From: DATKQI01 sp035532755
GTDB taxonomy: Bacteria > Pseudomonadota > Alphaproteobacteria > Acetobacterales > Acetobacteraceae
Length of the DNA: 55,717 nucleotides
Reading direction: 5' to 3'
NCBI GenBank assembly: GCA_035532755.1
Contig: DATKQI010000088.1
Span: forward strand, 1 to 55,717
The notes under the pieces: generated by a model
Seen by the model: the letters and a program-made list of their open reading frames with translations, nothing else
What the model was told of the DNA's origin: nothing
The model's database searches: none
Made by a program: the position numbers and the translations under genes
Shown here: piece after piece, positions 26,010-34,920 of the stretch
Position numbering within the stretch: position 1 is the stretch's first letter
Layout of the letters: each line of letters starts with the position of its first letter

Positions 26010-27254
26010 TCAGCCTTCCGCCAGCGCCAGCAGGCTGTGCGCCAGCACGCGCGCGCCGGCGGCGAGATGGTGCGGCTCGGCGTATTCGGCCGGATTGTGG
26101 CTGATCCCCTTGCGGCAGGGCACGAAGATCATCCCGGTGGGCGCGACCGGGACGACGAACTGCGCATCGTGGAACGCGCCGGAGGGCATCTCCATCCGCG
26201 TGCAGCCGCACGCCTCCGCCGCCGCGTTCACCGCGCCGATCACCCGCGGATCGAATGCAACGGGCAGGGCGTGGAAGCTCTCGTGCACGCTCACCCCGGC
26301 ATCGCGCACCGCCGCTTGTACCACCCCGGCGATGGCATCACCCCGGGCGATCAGCACGTCCTTGTCGGGGTGGCGGAAATCGATGCTGAACGTCACCCTG
26401 TCCGCCACGCTGTTGGAGGTGTTGGGCTGCACCGCCACGCGCCCCACGGTGAAGCGCAGCACGTCCGCCGGGTCGTGCATCAGCACGTTCAGCGCGGTGA
26501 CGGCGCGCACCATGTCCTGCACCGCATCCCGCCGCAGCCCGAGCGGCGTGGTGCCGGCATGCGCGGTCTCGCCGGTCAGCGTCACGGTGAACCAGCGGCT
26601 GCCTTGGATGCCGGTGACGACGCCGATATCGAGCGCGCCGTTCTCCAGCCGCGGCCCCTGCTCGATATGCGCCTCCACATAGGCGTGCGGCGTGTGGCCG
26701 AGCGCCCGGCGCGGCAGGTCCGCCTCGGCGGCCAGATGTTCGGCCAGGGCGTCGGCGAAGCGGGTGCCCTCGGGGTCCGTCACGTCTGCGAACGCCTCGA
26801 TCGGCTTGAAGCCGGACCAGGCCATGCTGCCCATGCAGCCCGGCGCGAACCGCCCGCCCTCCTCGTTGGTCCAGGCCACCACCTCGACCGGGCGCGCGGT
26901 CTCCGTGCCGGCGTCATGCAGGGCGGAAAGCACCTCCAGCCCGGCCAGTACGCCGTAGATGCCGTCGAACCGGCCGCCGTTCGGCTGCGTGTCCATATGG
27001 CTGCCGGTCAGCACCGGGGCGGCGGCATTGTCGCGGCCGGCCCGGCGCAGCCACAGGTTGGCGGCGGCATCGACCGAGATTTCGGCGCCCGCTTCCCGCG
27101 CCCAGCCGATGAGCAGCCGCCGCGCCTCGCGGTCGAGCGGGGTGAGGCAGGCACGGTTCACCCCGTCGCCGGGGATGGCGCCGAGCTTGGCCATCGCCAT
27201 CAGCCGCTCCCACAGCCGCTGCTCGTTCACCGCCGCCACGGCCTTCGGGATCAT
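26010..27254 (-). CDS. M20-family amidase/hydantoinase-type hydrolase (N-carbamoyl amino acid hydrolase or allantoate amidohydrolase-like)
   Basis: 414 residues. Metal ligands are visible in LTGSHMDTQPNGGRFDGIYG and WTNEEGGRFAPGCMGS, and the dimerisation-domain motif in AYVEAHIEQGPRLE, all typical of the Zn-dependent N-carbamoyl-L-amino-acid hydrolase/allantoate amidohydrolase group. It has a good leader (GGAG, then ATG). Activity would release ammonia and CO2 or an amino acid from ureido substrates. Which substrate it uses is not evident from the neighbours. Confidence 0.9.
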   Translation of the reverse strand: MIPKAVAAVNEQRLWERLMAMAKLGAIPGDGVNRACLTPLDREARRLLIGWAREAGAEISVDAAANLWLRRAGRDNAAAPVLTGSHMDTQPNGGRFDGIYGVLAGLEVLSALHDAGTETARPVEVVAWTNEEGGRFAPGCMGSMAWSGFKPIEAFADVTDPEGTRFADALAEHLAAEADLPRRALGHTPHAYVEAHIEQGPRLENGALDIGVVTGIQGSRWFTVTLTGETAHAGTTPLGLRRDAVQDMVRAVTALNVLMHDPADVLRFTVGRVAVQPNTSNSVADRVTFSIDFRHPDKDVLIARGDAIAGVVQAAVRDAGVSVHESFHALPVAFDPRVIGAVNAAAEACGCTRMEMPSGAFHDAQFVVPVAPTGMIFVPCRKGISHNPAEYAEPHHLAAGARVLAHSLLALAEG

Positions 27255-27320
27255 CGCCTGCTCCGCCCTGCTTGCGGGCCGACTTCACGCCGCGCGCGCG
27301 GCCCCGTCAACAGATGGTCG

Positions 27321-28532
27321 TCAACCGGTGGCGCGCAGCAATCCCGCCATTGGCGCCGCTGCTGCGCTGTCCGGGAATACCTGCGCCAGTGCGGCGCTCG
27401 ACAGGCCGAGATGCGCGGCCAGCACGCCCTTCGCCACCGACCGCACATCCGCCGTCGGCTGCAGGTCCCGGTTCTGGAACAGGTTGCCTTGCGCGAGCCC
27501 CGGCCAGTTCGCCCGCACCTTCCCCCCGGCCACCGCGCCGCCGAGCAGGAAGGCGATGGTAGCGGTACCATGATCGGTGCCATGGGTGCCGTTCATCCGT
27601 ACCGTGCGCCCGAATTCCGTGACCACCAGCACCGCCGTGCTGCCCCAGGCATCGCTCATCCCCTGCTTCAGCGCGGCCAGCCCGGCATCGAGCCCGGCGA
27701 GCGGGGCGTGAAGCCGCTCGAGCTGCGCGACATGCGTGTCCCATCCTTCCAGCTCCATCGCCGCGATGCGCGGCCCCGTGGCGGCGGCGAGCAGCTTGCC
27801 GGCGGCCATTGCCACGGCCGGGAAGCCGCCGCGATAGGCCGGCGTGTGCATTCCCCCCATCGGATGGCCCAGCGTGCGGTCGGTGAAGTGCTTCTCCTTC
27901 AGCCCCTCGGCCAGCGCCGGGCCGGTGATGGGGTCGGCCGCGTTCAGCGCGACGATGCGGGCGTACAGATCTGGGTTCGGCGTTGCGAAGCTCCGCGGCG
28001 ACCAGCCGCCCACGCGCACCGGCCCGCGCAGCAGCAGCGGCACGGACATGCCCACCGCCAGCCCCTGGCCCGGCCCGGTTTTCGCCGCGCGGTGGTCCGG
28101 CAGCACCTGCAGCACCCGGTTCAGCCAGCCGCTGGTCATGCCGTGATCGACGCCGAGTTGGAGGTAGTCCTGCGCCTCGAAATGGCTGCGGGTGCGATAG
28201 GGGCCGGCGACGGCGTGGATCGGCAGCATCTCGCCGGCCGCATACATGGCATGCAGGTGCGGCAGCGCCGGGTTCAGCCCGTAGAATCCGCCCAGGTCGA
28301 GCATGCCGCCCGGCCGCCCCGGCTGCGGCGGGATCAGCCCCGGCCGCCAGGCCGCCAGATGCGGATCGCCGTACGGCACCACCGCCTGCATCCCGTCCAG
28401 CGCGCCGCGCAGCAGCACGACGACGAACCGCTTCTCGGTCGGCGCGTCCGCCAGCGCGAAGGACACGCGCCCGACGGCGAAGGCCGACGACAGCCCCATC
28501 AGGGCGGCGCGGCGGGTGATGTTCATGCTCAT
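27321..28532 (-). CDS. DUF1501-family Tat-exported protein
   Basis: 403 residues. The start at 28532 overlaps the DUF1800 stop by ATGA. A twin-arginine signal (NITRRAALMGLSSAFAVG) leads into the DUF1501/sulfatase-like fold with VVVLLRGALDGMQ, HFEAQDYLQLG, ELEGWDTH and VTEFGRTVRMNGTHGTDHG. The last carries the conserved His/Asp residues of the family. Function is unknown in general. DUF1501 and DUF1800 genes nearly always travel together. Confidence 0.9.
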   Translation of the reverse strand: MSMNITRRAALMGLSSAFAVGRVSFALADAPTEKRFVVVLLRGALDGMQAVVPYGDPHLAAWRPGLIPPQPGRPGGMLDLGGFYGLNPALPHLHAMYAAGEMLPIHAVAGPYRTRSHFEAQDYLQLGVDHGMTSGWLNRVLQVLPDHRAAKTGPGQGLAVGMSVPLLLRGPVRVGGWSPRSFATPNPDLYARIVALNAADPITGPALAEGLKEKHFTDRTLGHPMGGMHTPAYRGGFPAVAMAAGKLLAAATGPRIAAMELEGWDTHVAQLERLHAPLAGLDAGLAALKQGMSDAWGSTAVLVVTEFGRTVRMNGTHGTDHGTATIAFLLGGAVAGGKVRANWPGLAQGNLFQNRDLQPTADVRSVAKGVLAAHLGLSSAALAQVFPDSAAAAPMAGLLRATG

Positions 28533-29875
28533 CTCCGCTGGAATTCGGGCGAGGTCAGCAGCATCGTCACCCCGTCGCGGCGGGAGGCGGCGCGATGGAT
28601 CGCGGTCAGCACCGCCGGGCGCAGCAGCGGGCCCAGATTGGCCTGCGCCAGCTCCGCCGGGTCGGCATGGCCGGCGCGGCCGGAAAACGCATAGGCCCAG
28701 TCCACCCGCCGCATGATCGCGTCCGACGCCGACCACGCGGCCGCGGTGTCCGCCCAGCCGTTGGGCAGCGGCGCGGCCCACAGCGGCTGGCCGAGCGCGC
28801 GCAGGATGCCAAGCATCGGCACCTTCTGCCCGGGTGGCAGATCAAGCGCGCGCGCCGAGGCGACGACGTAATCGAGCGGCGTGCGCAGCTTCGCGAGCGG
28901 CCGCCATGCCGCCGGCAGCCCCACCAGGGCGGCCGACGCCGCCTTCAGATCGCCGCGCGTATCCCGCAGCACGCCTTCGACATGCGCCACCGCATCGGCC
29001 GGCGGATCGTCGGCGATGAAATGCCGGGTCAGCTTCACCGCGAGTTCGTGATGCGTGGAGGGATGGTTGGCGAGGAAGCGCAGCGCCGCGATCCCGCCCT
29101 GCTCCCCGGGCGGAAAACGGTGGCCGAGCACGGTCCAGGATCCCGGCTCGTGCGCGAACGGGCGGAACATGAAGCCCCCCGACCGGGCGGGGTTGACCGA
29201 CCAGCCGGTGAGGATGCGCGCCATGTTGGTCACGTCCGCCTGGGTGTAGTGCGCGGCGAGGCTGACGGTGTGCAGCTCCATGCATTCGCGGGCGAGGTTT
29301 TCGTTCAGCCCGCGATGGAAGCGCCGCCCGGCCGGGCTGTCCGGTCCCACCGATCCGGCGTTGTCGAGATAGCGCAGCATCGCCGGATGGCGCATCACCG
29401 CGAGCACCATGTCCTCGAACCGCCCGGTCACGTGCGGGCGGATCGCCTCGCGCACATAGGGGCCCACGAGCCCGAGCGTGCCGCCCTGGCGGATGCTGAC
29501 GGTGAAATGGTTGGTCCAGAACCAGACCAGCCGCTCGCGGAACGGCGCGTCCGTCACACTCGCCCAGTGCAGCTGCGCCGCGGCATCCCTGAAATATTCG
29601 CGGCGGTATTCGGCGAACGGCTTGGGCAGCTTGCCCGCATGCGTGGCGATGGCCCGCTTGCGGGCGATCTGCTCCGCCCGTTCCGTCCGCAGCGCCTGCG
29701 TGGCCGTGGGCAGGCCCCGGAACGCGCCGCTCGTGAGCCCAGGATCGGGGCCGTCGAGCTGGTCGAGGAGCCATTTGCGGGGGTCGGCCGGCGCCGCCTC
29801 CGATCCCCGGCGGCCGAGACCGAAGCGAATCAGGGCCTGTGCTGCTGCGCTGTCCATGGAAATCAGACTAGCCAT
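28529..29875 (-). CDS. DUF1800-family protein
   Basis: 448 residues (or 442 from the ATG at 29857). It has the DUF1800 landmarks ALIRFGLGRRG, WFWTNHFTVSI, PAMLRYLDNAGSVG, LNENLARECMELHTV and YTQADVTNMARILTGW. It forms a two-gene operon with DUF1501. No clear signal peptide is present, so it may ride out with its Tat-exported partner or act in the cytoplasm. Function is unknown. Confidence 0.9.
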   Translation of the reverse strand: MASLISMDSAAAQALIRFGLGRRGSEAAPADPRKWLLDQLDGPDPGLTSGAFRGLPTATQALRTERAEQIARKRAIATHAGKLPKPFAEYRREYFRDAAAQLHWASVTDAPFRERLVWFWTNHFTVSIRQGGTLGLVGPYVREAIRPHVTGRFEDMVLAVMRHPAMLRYLDNAGSVGPDSPAGRRFHRGLNENLARECMELHTVSLAAHYTQADVTNMARILTGWSVNPARSGGFMFRPFAHEPGSWTVLGHRFPPGEQGGIAALRFLANHPSTHHELAVKLTRHFIADDPPADAVAHVEGVLRDTRGDLKAASAALVGLPAAWRPLAKLRTPLDYVVASARALDLPPGQKVPMLGILRALGQPLWAAPLPNGWADTAAAWSASDAIMRRVDWAYAFSGRAGHADPAELAQANLGPLLRPAVLTAIHRAASRRDGVTMLLTSPEFQRR

Positions 29876-30052
29876 GCACCAGATGACGATGTGTTACGAA
29901 GGGTGACGTGCGGTTCGCGCGGCCGGCGCGCTTGCAAATCCGGCCCGGTTATCGCACAAGCGGCCCGATCGAGGACCGGCCGGAATGGCCGGCGCATAGT
30001 CGGGCGGGTGGGGCAGGGGCCTCACGCGCCCGCTGTGGTATGGAGGCCTACC

Positions 30053-32140
30053 GTGTCCGGCACGTCGCTTGAACTGATCCGCAATATCGGCATCACCGCG
30101 CATATCGACGCGGGCAAGACCACCACGACCGAGCGCATCCTGTACTATACGGGCGTGTCGCACCGCATCGGCGAGGTGCATGACGGCAACACCACGACCG
30201 ATTACATGGACCAGGAGCGCGAGCGCGGCATCACCATCACCTCCGCCGCGGTGACGTGCGAGTGGAAGAACCACCGCATCAACATCATCGACACCCCCGG
30301 CCACATCGACTTCAACATCGAGGTGAACCGTTCGCTGCGCGTGCTGGACGGCGCGGTGTTCATCATCGAGGGCGTGGCCGGCGTGCAGCCGCAGTCCGAG
30401 ACCAACTGGCGCCTCGCCGACCGCTACAACGTGCCGCGCATCATCTTCATCAACAAGCTGGACCGCACGGGCGCCGATTTCTACCGCGCCGCGGCCACGT
30501 TGAAGGAGAAGCTCGACATCGTCTCGCTGGTCGTGCAACTGCCCATCGGCATCGAGGACCAGTTCGCCGGCGTGGTCGATCTGGTGGAGATGAAGGCGAT
30601 CGTCTGGGAAGGCGGGGAGCTGGGCGCGAAGTTCCACGACGAGCCGATCCCGGCCGACCTGATGGAGAAGGCGAAGGAATACCGCCAGCTCCTGCTGGAC
30701 ACCGCCCTTTCGGTCGATGACGCGGCGATGGAGGAATATTTCGACAAGGGCGATGTCGAGGTCGCGACCCTGAAGCGCTGCATCAAGGCCGGCACCATCA
30801 GCGGCGCCTTCCGCCCGGTGCTGTGCGGTACCGCCTTCAAGAACAAGGGCGTGCAGCCGCTGCTGGATGCGGTGCTGGACTATCTGCCGAGCCCGATCGA
30901 CGTGCCCGGCATCTCCATCGCCGCCGAGGAGGGCGAGGAGGATGGCGAGCATTCCAACCGCCGCCGCATCAAGGCCGACCCGGCCGCGCCCTTCGCCGGC
31001 CTCGCCTTCAAGATCATCAACGACAAGTACGGCACGCTGACCTTTGTGCGCGTGTATGCCGGCACGCTGAAATCCGGCGACACGGTGCTGAACACCACCA
31101 AGGAGCACCGCGAGCGCATCGGGCGGATGTTCCAGATGCACGCCGACAAGCGCGCCGAGATCAAGGAAGTGCACGCAGGCGACATCGCCGCCTTCGTCGG
31201 GCTGAAGGACACCGGCACCGGCGACACCCTCGCCGCCGCCGAAGACCCCGTGGTGCTGGAGCGCATGGCCTTCCCGGTGCCGGTGATCGACATCTCGGTC
31301 GAGCCGCGCACCAAGGACAGCGTGGAGAAGATGACGCTCGGGCTGCAGAAGCTCGCCGGGGAAGACCCATCCCTGCGCCTGCGCACCGACCAGGAAACCG
31401 GCCAGACCATCCTGTCCGGCATGGGCGAGCTGCATCTGGAGATCATCATCGACCGGCTGAAGCGCGAATACGGGGTGGAGGCGAACATCGGCGCCCCGCA
31501 GGTGGCTTACCGCGAGACGATCAGCCGCACCCACACCGAGACCTACACCCACAAGAAGCAGACCGGCGGTTCCGGCCAGTTCGCCGAGGTGAAGATCATC
31601 TTCGCACCGCAGGAGCGCAACGCGGGCGTGCTGTTCGAGAACAAGGTGGTCGGCGGCTCGGTGCCGCGGGAATACATCCCCGCGGTCGAGAAGGGCATCA
31701 AGGTGCAGGCCGATACCGGCGTGCTGGCCGGCTTCCCCACGGTCGATTTCAAATACACCCTGGTGGACGGCAAGTACCACGACGTCGATTCGAGCGCGCT
31801 GGCCTTCGAGATCGCAGCCAAGGCCTGCTTCCGGGACGGCATGAAGAAGGCCGGCCCGATCATCCTGGAGCCGATCATGGACGTGGAGGTGACCACGCCC
31901 AACGATCACGTGGGCGACGTGGTGGGAGACCTGAACCGCCGCCGCGGCATGATCCAGAGCCAGGAAAGCGCGGGCAGCACCGTGATGGTGCGCGCGCATG
32001 TTCCGCTGAAGGAAATGTTCGGCTATATTTCGGACCTCCGCAGCATGACCAAGGGACGCGCCTCGTTCACCATGCAGTTCCATCACTACGATCCCGTGCC
32101 GCGCAACATCGCGGACGAGATCATGTCCAAAAGCGCCTGA
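30053..32140 (+). CDS. fusA: Elongation factor G paralogue, stand-alone
   Basis: 695 residues from a GTG at 30053 with GGAGG six bases upstream; a much longer open frame continues upstream but has no gene character. GTPase motifs are AHIDAGKTTTTE (G1), RGITIT (G2), DTPGHIDF (G3), NKLD (G4, usually NKMD) and a G5 region in CGTAFKNKGVQP. EF-G domains II-V follow through PLKEMFGYISDLRS near the end. It is not next to rpsL, rpsG or tuf, so it is either a second EF-G or the relocated only copy. Confidence 0.93.
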   Translation: MSGTSLELIRNIGITAHIDAGKTTTTERILYYTGVSHRIGEVHDGNTTTDYMDQERERGITITSAAVTCEWKNHRINIIDTPGHIDFNIEVNRSLRVLDGAVFIIEGVAGVQPQSETNWRLADRYNVPRIIFINKLDRTGADFYRAAATLKEKLDIVSLVVQLPIGIEDQFAGVVDLVEMKAIVWEGGELGAKFHDEPIPADLMEKAKEYRQLLLDTALSVDDAAMEEYFDKGDVEVATLKRCIKAGTISGAFRPVLCGTAFKNKGVQPLLDAVLDYLPSPIDVPGISIAAEEGEEDGEHSNRRRIKADPAAPFAGLAFKIINDKYGTLTFVRVYAGTLKSGDTVLNTTKEHRERIGRMFQMHADKRAEIKEVHAGDIAAFVGLKDTGTGDTLAAAEDPVVLERMAFPVPVIDISVEPRTKDSVEKMTLGLQKLAGEDPSLRLRTDQETGQTILSGMGELHLEIIIDRLKREYGVEANIGAPQVAYRETISRTHTETYTHKKQTGGSGQFAEVKIIFAPQERNAGVLFENKVVGGSVPREYIPAVEKGIKVQADTGVLAGFPTVDFKYTLVDGKYHDVDSSALAFEIAAKACFRDGMKKAGPIILEPIMDVEVTTPNDHVGDVVGDLNRRRGMIQSQESAGSTVMVRAHVPLKEMFGYISDLRSMTKGRASFTMQFHHYDPVPRNIADEIMSKSA

Positions 32141-32144
32141 CCCG

Positions 32145-32462
32145 ATGATGCGGCTGCGCTGGGAGCGAGGCCGCAGCACAACGGACGCGACGGAAAGCGG
32201 CCGGAGGGCCGCCGAGTGGCTTGGATGCGATGACGCGGGCAACCCTGTTGCCCGCGTCGTGCGTTTGACGGGACCGATCCGCACCGGCGCCGGCCTGTGC
32301 CGCGCCATCCCGCTGGACGATGAAGCGAAGCTCATCCGCCTGCTGCCCCCTACGCCGAACGGGGCGGAATGGCTCGCCCTGATCGGCGGCCGCGTCGTCG
32401 GCCGCGCCGCCATGCCCTTGCAGGCCGTCCGCTCCGCCGAGGCGGCGCTGGGCGGACGGTGA
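32145..32462 (+). CDS. Small hypothetical protein after the EF-G gene
   Basis: 105 residues starting four bases past the EF-G stop. The first 30 residues look like non-coding translation. From about residue 32 the sequence (GNPVARVVRLTGPIRTGAG, then a Leu-rich segment ending QAVRSAEAALGGR) looks like a folded domain. A perfect 12-bp hairpin lies inside it. I do not recognise a family. The gene may start later than given. Confidence 0.5.
   Translation: MMRLRWERGRSTTDATESGRRAAEWLGCDDAGNPVARVVRLTGPIRTGAGLCRAIPLDDEAKLIRLLPPTPNGAEWLALIGGRVVGRAAMPLQAVRSAEAALGGR
32232..32258 (+). repeat. Perfect 12-bp hairpin downstream of the EF-G gene
   Basis: GACGCGGGCAAC (32232-32243) pairs exactly with GTTGCCCGCGTC (32247-32258) across a three-base loop. 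Only a short T3 follows, so it would be a weak terminator or an mRNA-stabilising structure. It lies inside the small ORF. Confidence 0.7.
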
Positions 32463-32499
32463 GGCCGAAAAACCGCGGGCGCCGCTCCCGGGCCTGCCC

Positions 32500-33243
32500 G
32501 TGATCCCCCGCATCCTGCACCACATCTGGGTCGGCCCGGTGGCGATGCCCGCGCGGGAACAGGTCTTCGTGACGGGCTGGCGGCGGCTGATGCCGGATTG
32601 GCGGGTGATGGCCTGGACCGAGGCGACGATCGACTTTTCCGCCTCGGCCTGGCTGCGCCGGGCCTATGCCATGCGGTCCTGGGCGCTGGTGGCGGATTTC
32701 GTACGGCTCGACGTGCTGCGCCGGCATGGCGGGGTGTATCTGGATGCAGATGTGCAGATGCTGCGCCCGCTCGATCCGCTGCTGACGGGCGCGGCATTCC
32801 TGGGCTTCCAGGCTGAAGCAGCCTCGCCGGAGTGGCGCTGGGGGCCGGAATGGGTGGGTAACGCCGTGATCGGCGCGGAGCCGGGCCACTGGCTGCCGGC
32901 GGAGGCACTCGCGCTTTTGCAGCGGCGCATGGGCGGAGAGGAGCAGCTTGGCGCCTTCAGCGGCCCGGGCGTGCTGACCGCCGCCTTGCAGGCTCACGGC
33001 CTGCAACCGGGGGCGGCGATGCAGGTGCGGGATGTGCGGGTGCACCCGCTGGCCGCGTTCTATTCCGACCCGGCCGCGCCGGCGGCGGAGGCCTTCGCCG
33101 TGCATCACTGGGCGGCAAGCTGGGTGGCGGAGGCGCAACGCTGGCCGCTGCGCAAGAAGCTGTGGCAGCGGGCGGTGCGCCATCTGCCGGGGCCGGCCTT
33201 CGCCATTACCCGCGCGCAGGTCGCCCGGGCGAAATGCGGATGA
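32500..33243 (+). CDS. Glycosyltransferase, GT32/capsular polysaccharide type
   Basis: 247 residues from a GTG at 32500. The N-terminus IPRILHHIWVG and the DXD-containing segment LRRHGGVYLDADVQMLRPLD (about residues 75-94) are typical of sugar-binding-region glycosyltransferases (Och1/GT32-like). It would transfer a sugar from a nucleotide donor onto a surface glycan. It overlaps the following decayed flippase gene by ATGA. Confidence 0.88.
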   Translation: MIPRILHHIWVGPVAMPAREQVFVTGWRRLMPDWRVMAWTEATIDFSASAWLRRAYAMRSWALVADFVRLDVLRRHGGVYLDADVQMLRPLDPLLTGAAFLGFQAEAASPEWRWGPEWVGNAVIGAEPGHWLPAEALALLQRRMGGEEQLGAFSGPGVLTAALQAHGLQPGAAMQVRDVRVHPLAAFYSDPAAPAAEAFAVHHWAASWVAEAQRWPLRKKLWQRAVRHLPGPAFAITRAQVARAKCG

Positions 33244-33745
33244 CCCTCGCACGCCGCGCGGCGGGCGGGGCACTGTGGAGTTTCGGGGCGACGGTGGCGG
33301 AACGGGCGCTGGGTTTCGCGGTGTTCGCCGTGATCCTCCGCTTCGTCCGCCCGGCCGACGTGGGGCTCGTCGCCCTCGGCTCGGCGCTGACCGACCTCGC
33401 CAACCTCGTCGCGGCCGGCGGGGTGTGTTGGTGTTCGCGCTGGTTGCCTGCGCGGCCAGCGGCTGGCGCCCGGTTTGGGACGACATGGGCGGAGATGCGG
33501 GAGGCCCTGCGCTTCGCCGGCCCGCTGGTGCGGCTGGCGTTCGGCTCGCGCTGATCGCGCCGTACACGGTGCTGTACGCCTTCGCCGCCGTGGCTCGCGG
33601 CGGCCGCGGTGGTCGGGGCACTGCCGCCCTGGCCGGCGCTGTTGGGGCAGGGGGTGCGGCCACTGCCGCGTTCCTGCTGGTGCTGCTGCTGTTCGGATGG
33701 CCGCGCGTTGCTTATGTAGTACAGGCGCTCCGCCCGGTACCGTGA
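33240..33745 (+). pseudogene. Decayed polysaccharide flippase (Wzx/oligosaccharide flippase)
   Basis: The first 60 or so codons read as a normal flippase N-terminus (ARRAAGGALWSFGATVAERA, then VILRFVRPADVGLVALGSAL). At about 33420 the reading frame breaks. Fragments of the middle (WAEMREALRFAGPLV) and C-terminal hydrophobic end (AATAAFLLVLLLFGWPRVAY) appear in different frames within about 320 bases. A complete flippase needs about 430 codons, so both frameshifts and large internal deletions have occurred. The coupled ATGA start with the glycosyltransferase survives. Confidence 0.7.
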
Positions 33746-33776
33746 CGGATCGGGAGGCCCGCAGGAGAAGAACGCG

Positions 33777-34418
33777 ATGTACCAGCCGCCGGCATTCAAG
33801 GAAGACCGCGTACCGGTGCTGCACGCCGCGATCCGGCGTATCGCCTTCGCCAACCTCATTACCGCGGGCCCCGACGGGCTGACGGCGAGCGCGGTGCCGA
33901 TGCTGCTGGACCCCGATCCGGCGCCGTACGGCACGCTGGTCGGCCATGTTTCCCGCGCCAATCCGCAATGGCGGCATCAGGGGGCGGCGGCGCTCGCCAT
34001 CTTCATGGGGCCGGATGCCTACATCACCCCCTCCTGGTACGCGACCAAGCGGCAGACCGGGAAGGTGGTGCCCACCTGGAACTACGCGACGATCCACGCC
34101 CATGGCACGGTGGAATTCTTCAACGATCCGGGCCGGCTGCTGGAGTTGGTGCGCCGGCTGACCGACCGGCACGAAGGCGACCGCGCCGCCCGTGGGGCGA
34201 TGCCCTGGGCGGTGAGCGACGCGCCGGCCGATTTCATCGCCGGGCAGTTGAAGGGCATCGTCGGCTTCGCCCTGCCGATCTCCCGGCTCGAAGGCAAATG
34301 GAAGATGAGCCAGAACCGCCCGGCGGAGGACCGGGCGGGGGTGGTTCAGGGGCTGGCGGAGGATGGCGAGGCCGAAATGGCGGCGATCGTCGCTGACCCT
34401 CAAGGCAGGGACCTCTGA
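33777..34418 (+). CDS. PaiB-type FMN-binding negative regulator family protein
   Basis: 213 residues with the AGGAG leader. It has the diagnostic N-terminus MYQPPAFKEDR, the core GPDAYITPSWYATK and VVPTWNYATIHAHGTVEF, and the C-terminal QLKGIVGFALPISRLEGKWKMSQN. This is a split-barrel flavin-binding fold. The Bacillus PaiB was described as a transcriptional regulator of sporulation and protease genes; in proteobacteria the role is unclear. Confidence 0.93.
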   Translation: MYQPPAFKEDRVPVLHAAIRRIAFANLITAGPDGLTASAVPMLLDPDPAPYGTLVGHVSRANPQWRHQGAAALAIFMGPDAYITPSWYATKRQTGKVVPTWNYATIHAHGTVEFFNDPGRLLELVRRLTDRHEGDRAARGAMPWAVSDAPADFIAGQLKGIVGFALPISRLEGKWKMSQNRPAEDRAGVVQGLAEDGEAEMAAIVADPQGRDL

Positions 34419-34447
34419 TATCTCGCATGCCGGCGCCGCAGCGGCAT

Positions 34448-34825
34448 TCATTCACCGGACGGGGTTGCGGCAGGTCGCGGCACCGGGGTGGCGAACTGTC
34501 CGAAAGACCATAGGGTTGCGTAATTCATGATGGGCCGTTCGAATGTCGCCCCGGCCTCGCGGAAGGAAACGGCAAGATCAAGCATGGGCTGAAAGCGGTC
34601 CATCTGCTGCGCGTGGGCCAGCGTCTGCCACAGGCTGACGTTGCTGAGCGTGACGGCTGCCGCGTCCTCGCCGGCCCAATAGCCGAGCAGGCCGTCCATC
34701 GCCAGGATGCCGGGGCGAAGGCTTGCTTCAGCTTCCTGCATCATCTGGCGCAGCCGCGGGAAATCCTCCTTCCGGCAGCGCAGGATGGAAACGCGCACGA
34801 TGGGATTTGGAGCGGGTTGAAGCAT
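34448..34825 (-). CDS. Dimeric alpha/beta-barrel (antibiotic biosynthesis monooxygenase-like) protein
   Basis: 125 residues from the ATG at 34825 (GGGAGG leader). The pattern is that of a ferredoxin-like dimeric barrel: a strand in IVRVSILRCRKEDFPRLRQM, a helix, then YWAGEDAAAVTLSNVSLW and a helix AQQMDRFQPMLDLA. The enzymatic role is unknown. It is divergent from a LysR-type regulator, which probably controls it. Confidence 0.65.
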   Translation of the reverse strand: MLQPAPNPIVRVSILRCRKEDFPRLRQMMQEAEASLRPGILAMDGLLGYWAGEDAAAVTLSNVSLWQTLAHAQQMDRFQPMLDLAVSFREAGATFERPIMNYATLWSFGQFATPVPRPAATPSGE

Positions 34826-34899
34826 GGCGAACCTCCCGTGAATGATGCCTGAGAATGGCACCCCGGCGCCGATCGTTGAAATCGCTGCACGTTTCCGCT

Positions 34900-34920
34900 G
34901 GTATCCATCGCATGGATACC
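34900..34920 (+). promoter_or_regulatory. LysR-type operator-like palindrome at the regulator's own start
   Basis: GGTATCCAT-CGC-ATGGATACC is a perfect 9-bp inverted repeat. It contains ATC-N9-GAT and T-N11-A (T34904, A34916), the classic LysR-type box. It spans the ATG at 34912 of the LysR gene and lies 75 bases upstream of the divergent gene's start. Confidence 0.65.

Noticed and set aside
25755..28694. Plus-strand open frame of 979 codons
   Set aside because: It runs antisense to the M20 hydrolase and DUF1501 genes, both with clear catalytic or family motifs.
28595..30052. In-frame upstream extension of the EF-G gene
   Set aside because: The extension is antisense to DUF1800 and has no EF-G similarity; the GTG at 30053 has a proper leader and the normal EF-G N-terminus follows.
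29894..32908. Long minus-strand open frame opposite the EF-G gene
   Set aside because: It is a shadow of EF-G codons on the other strand, with no motif and low-complexity composition.
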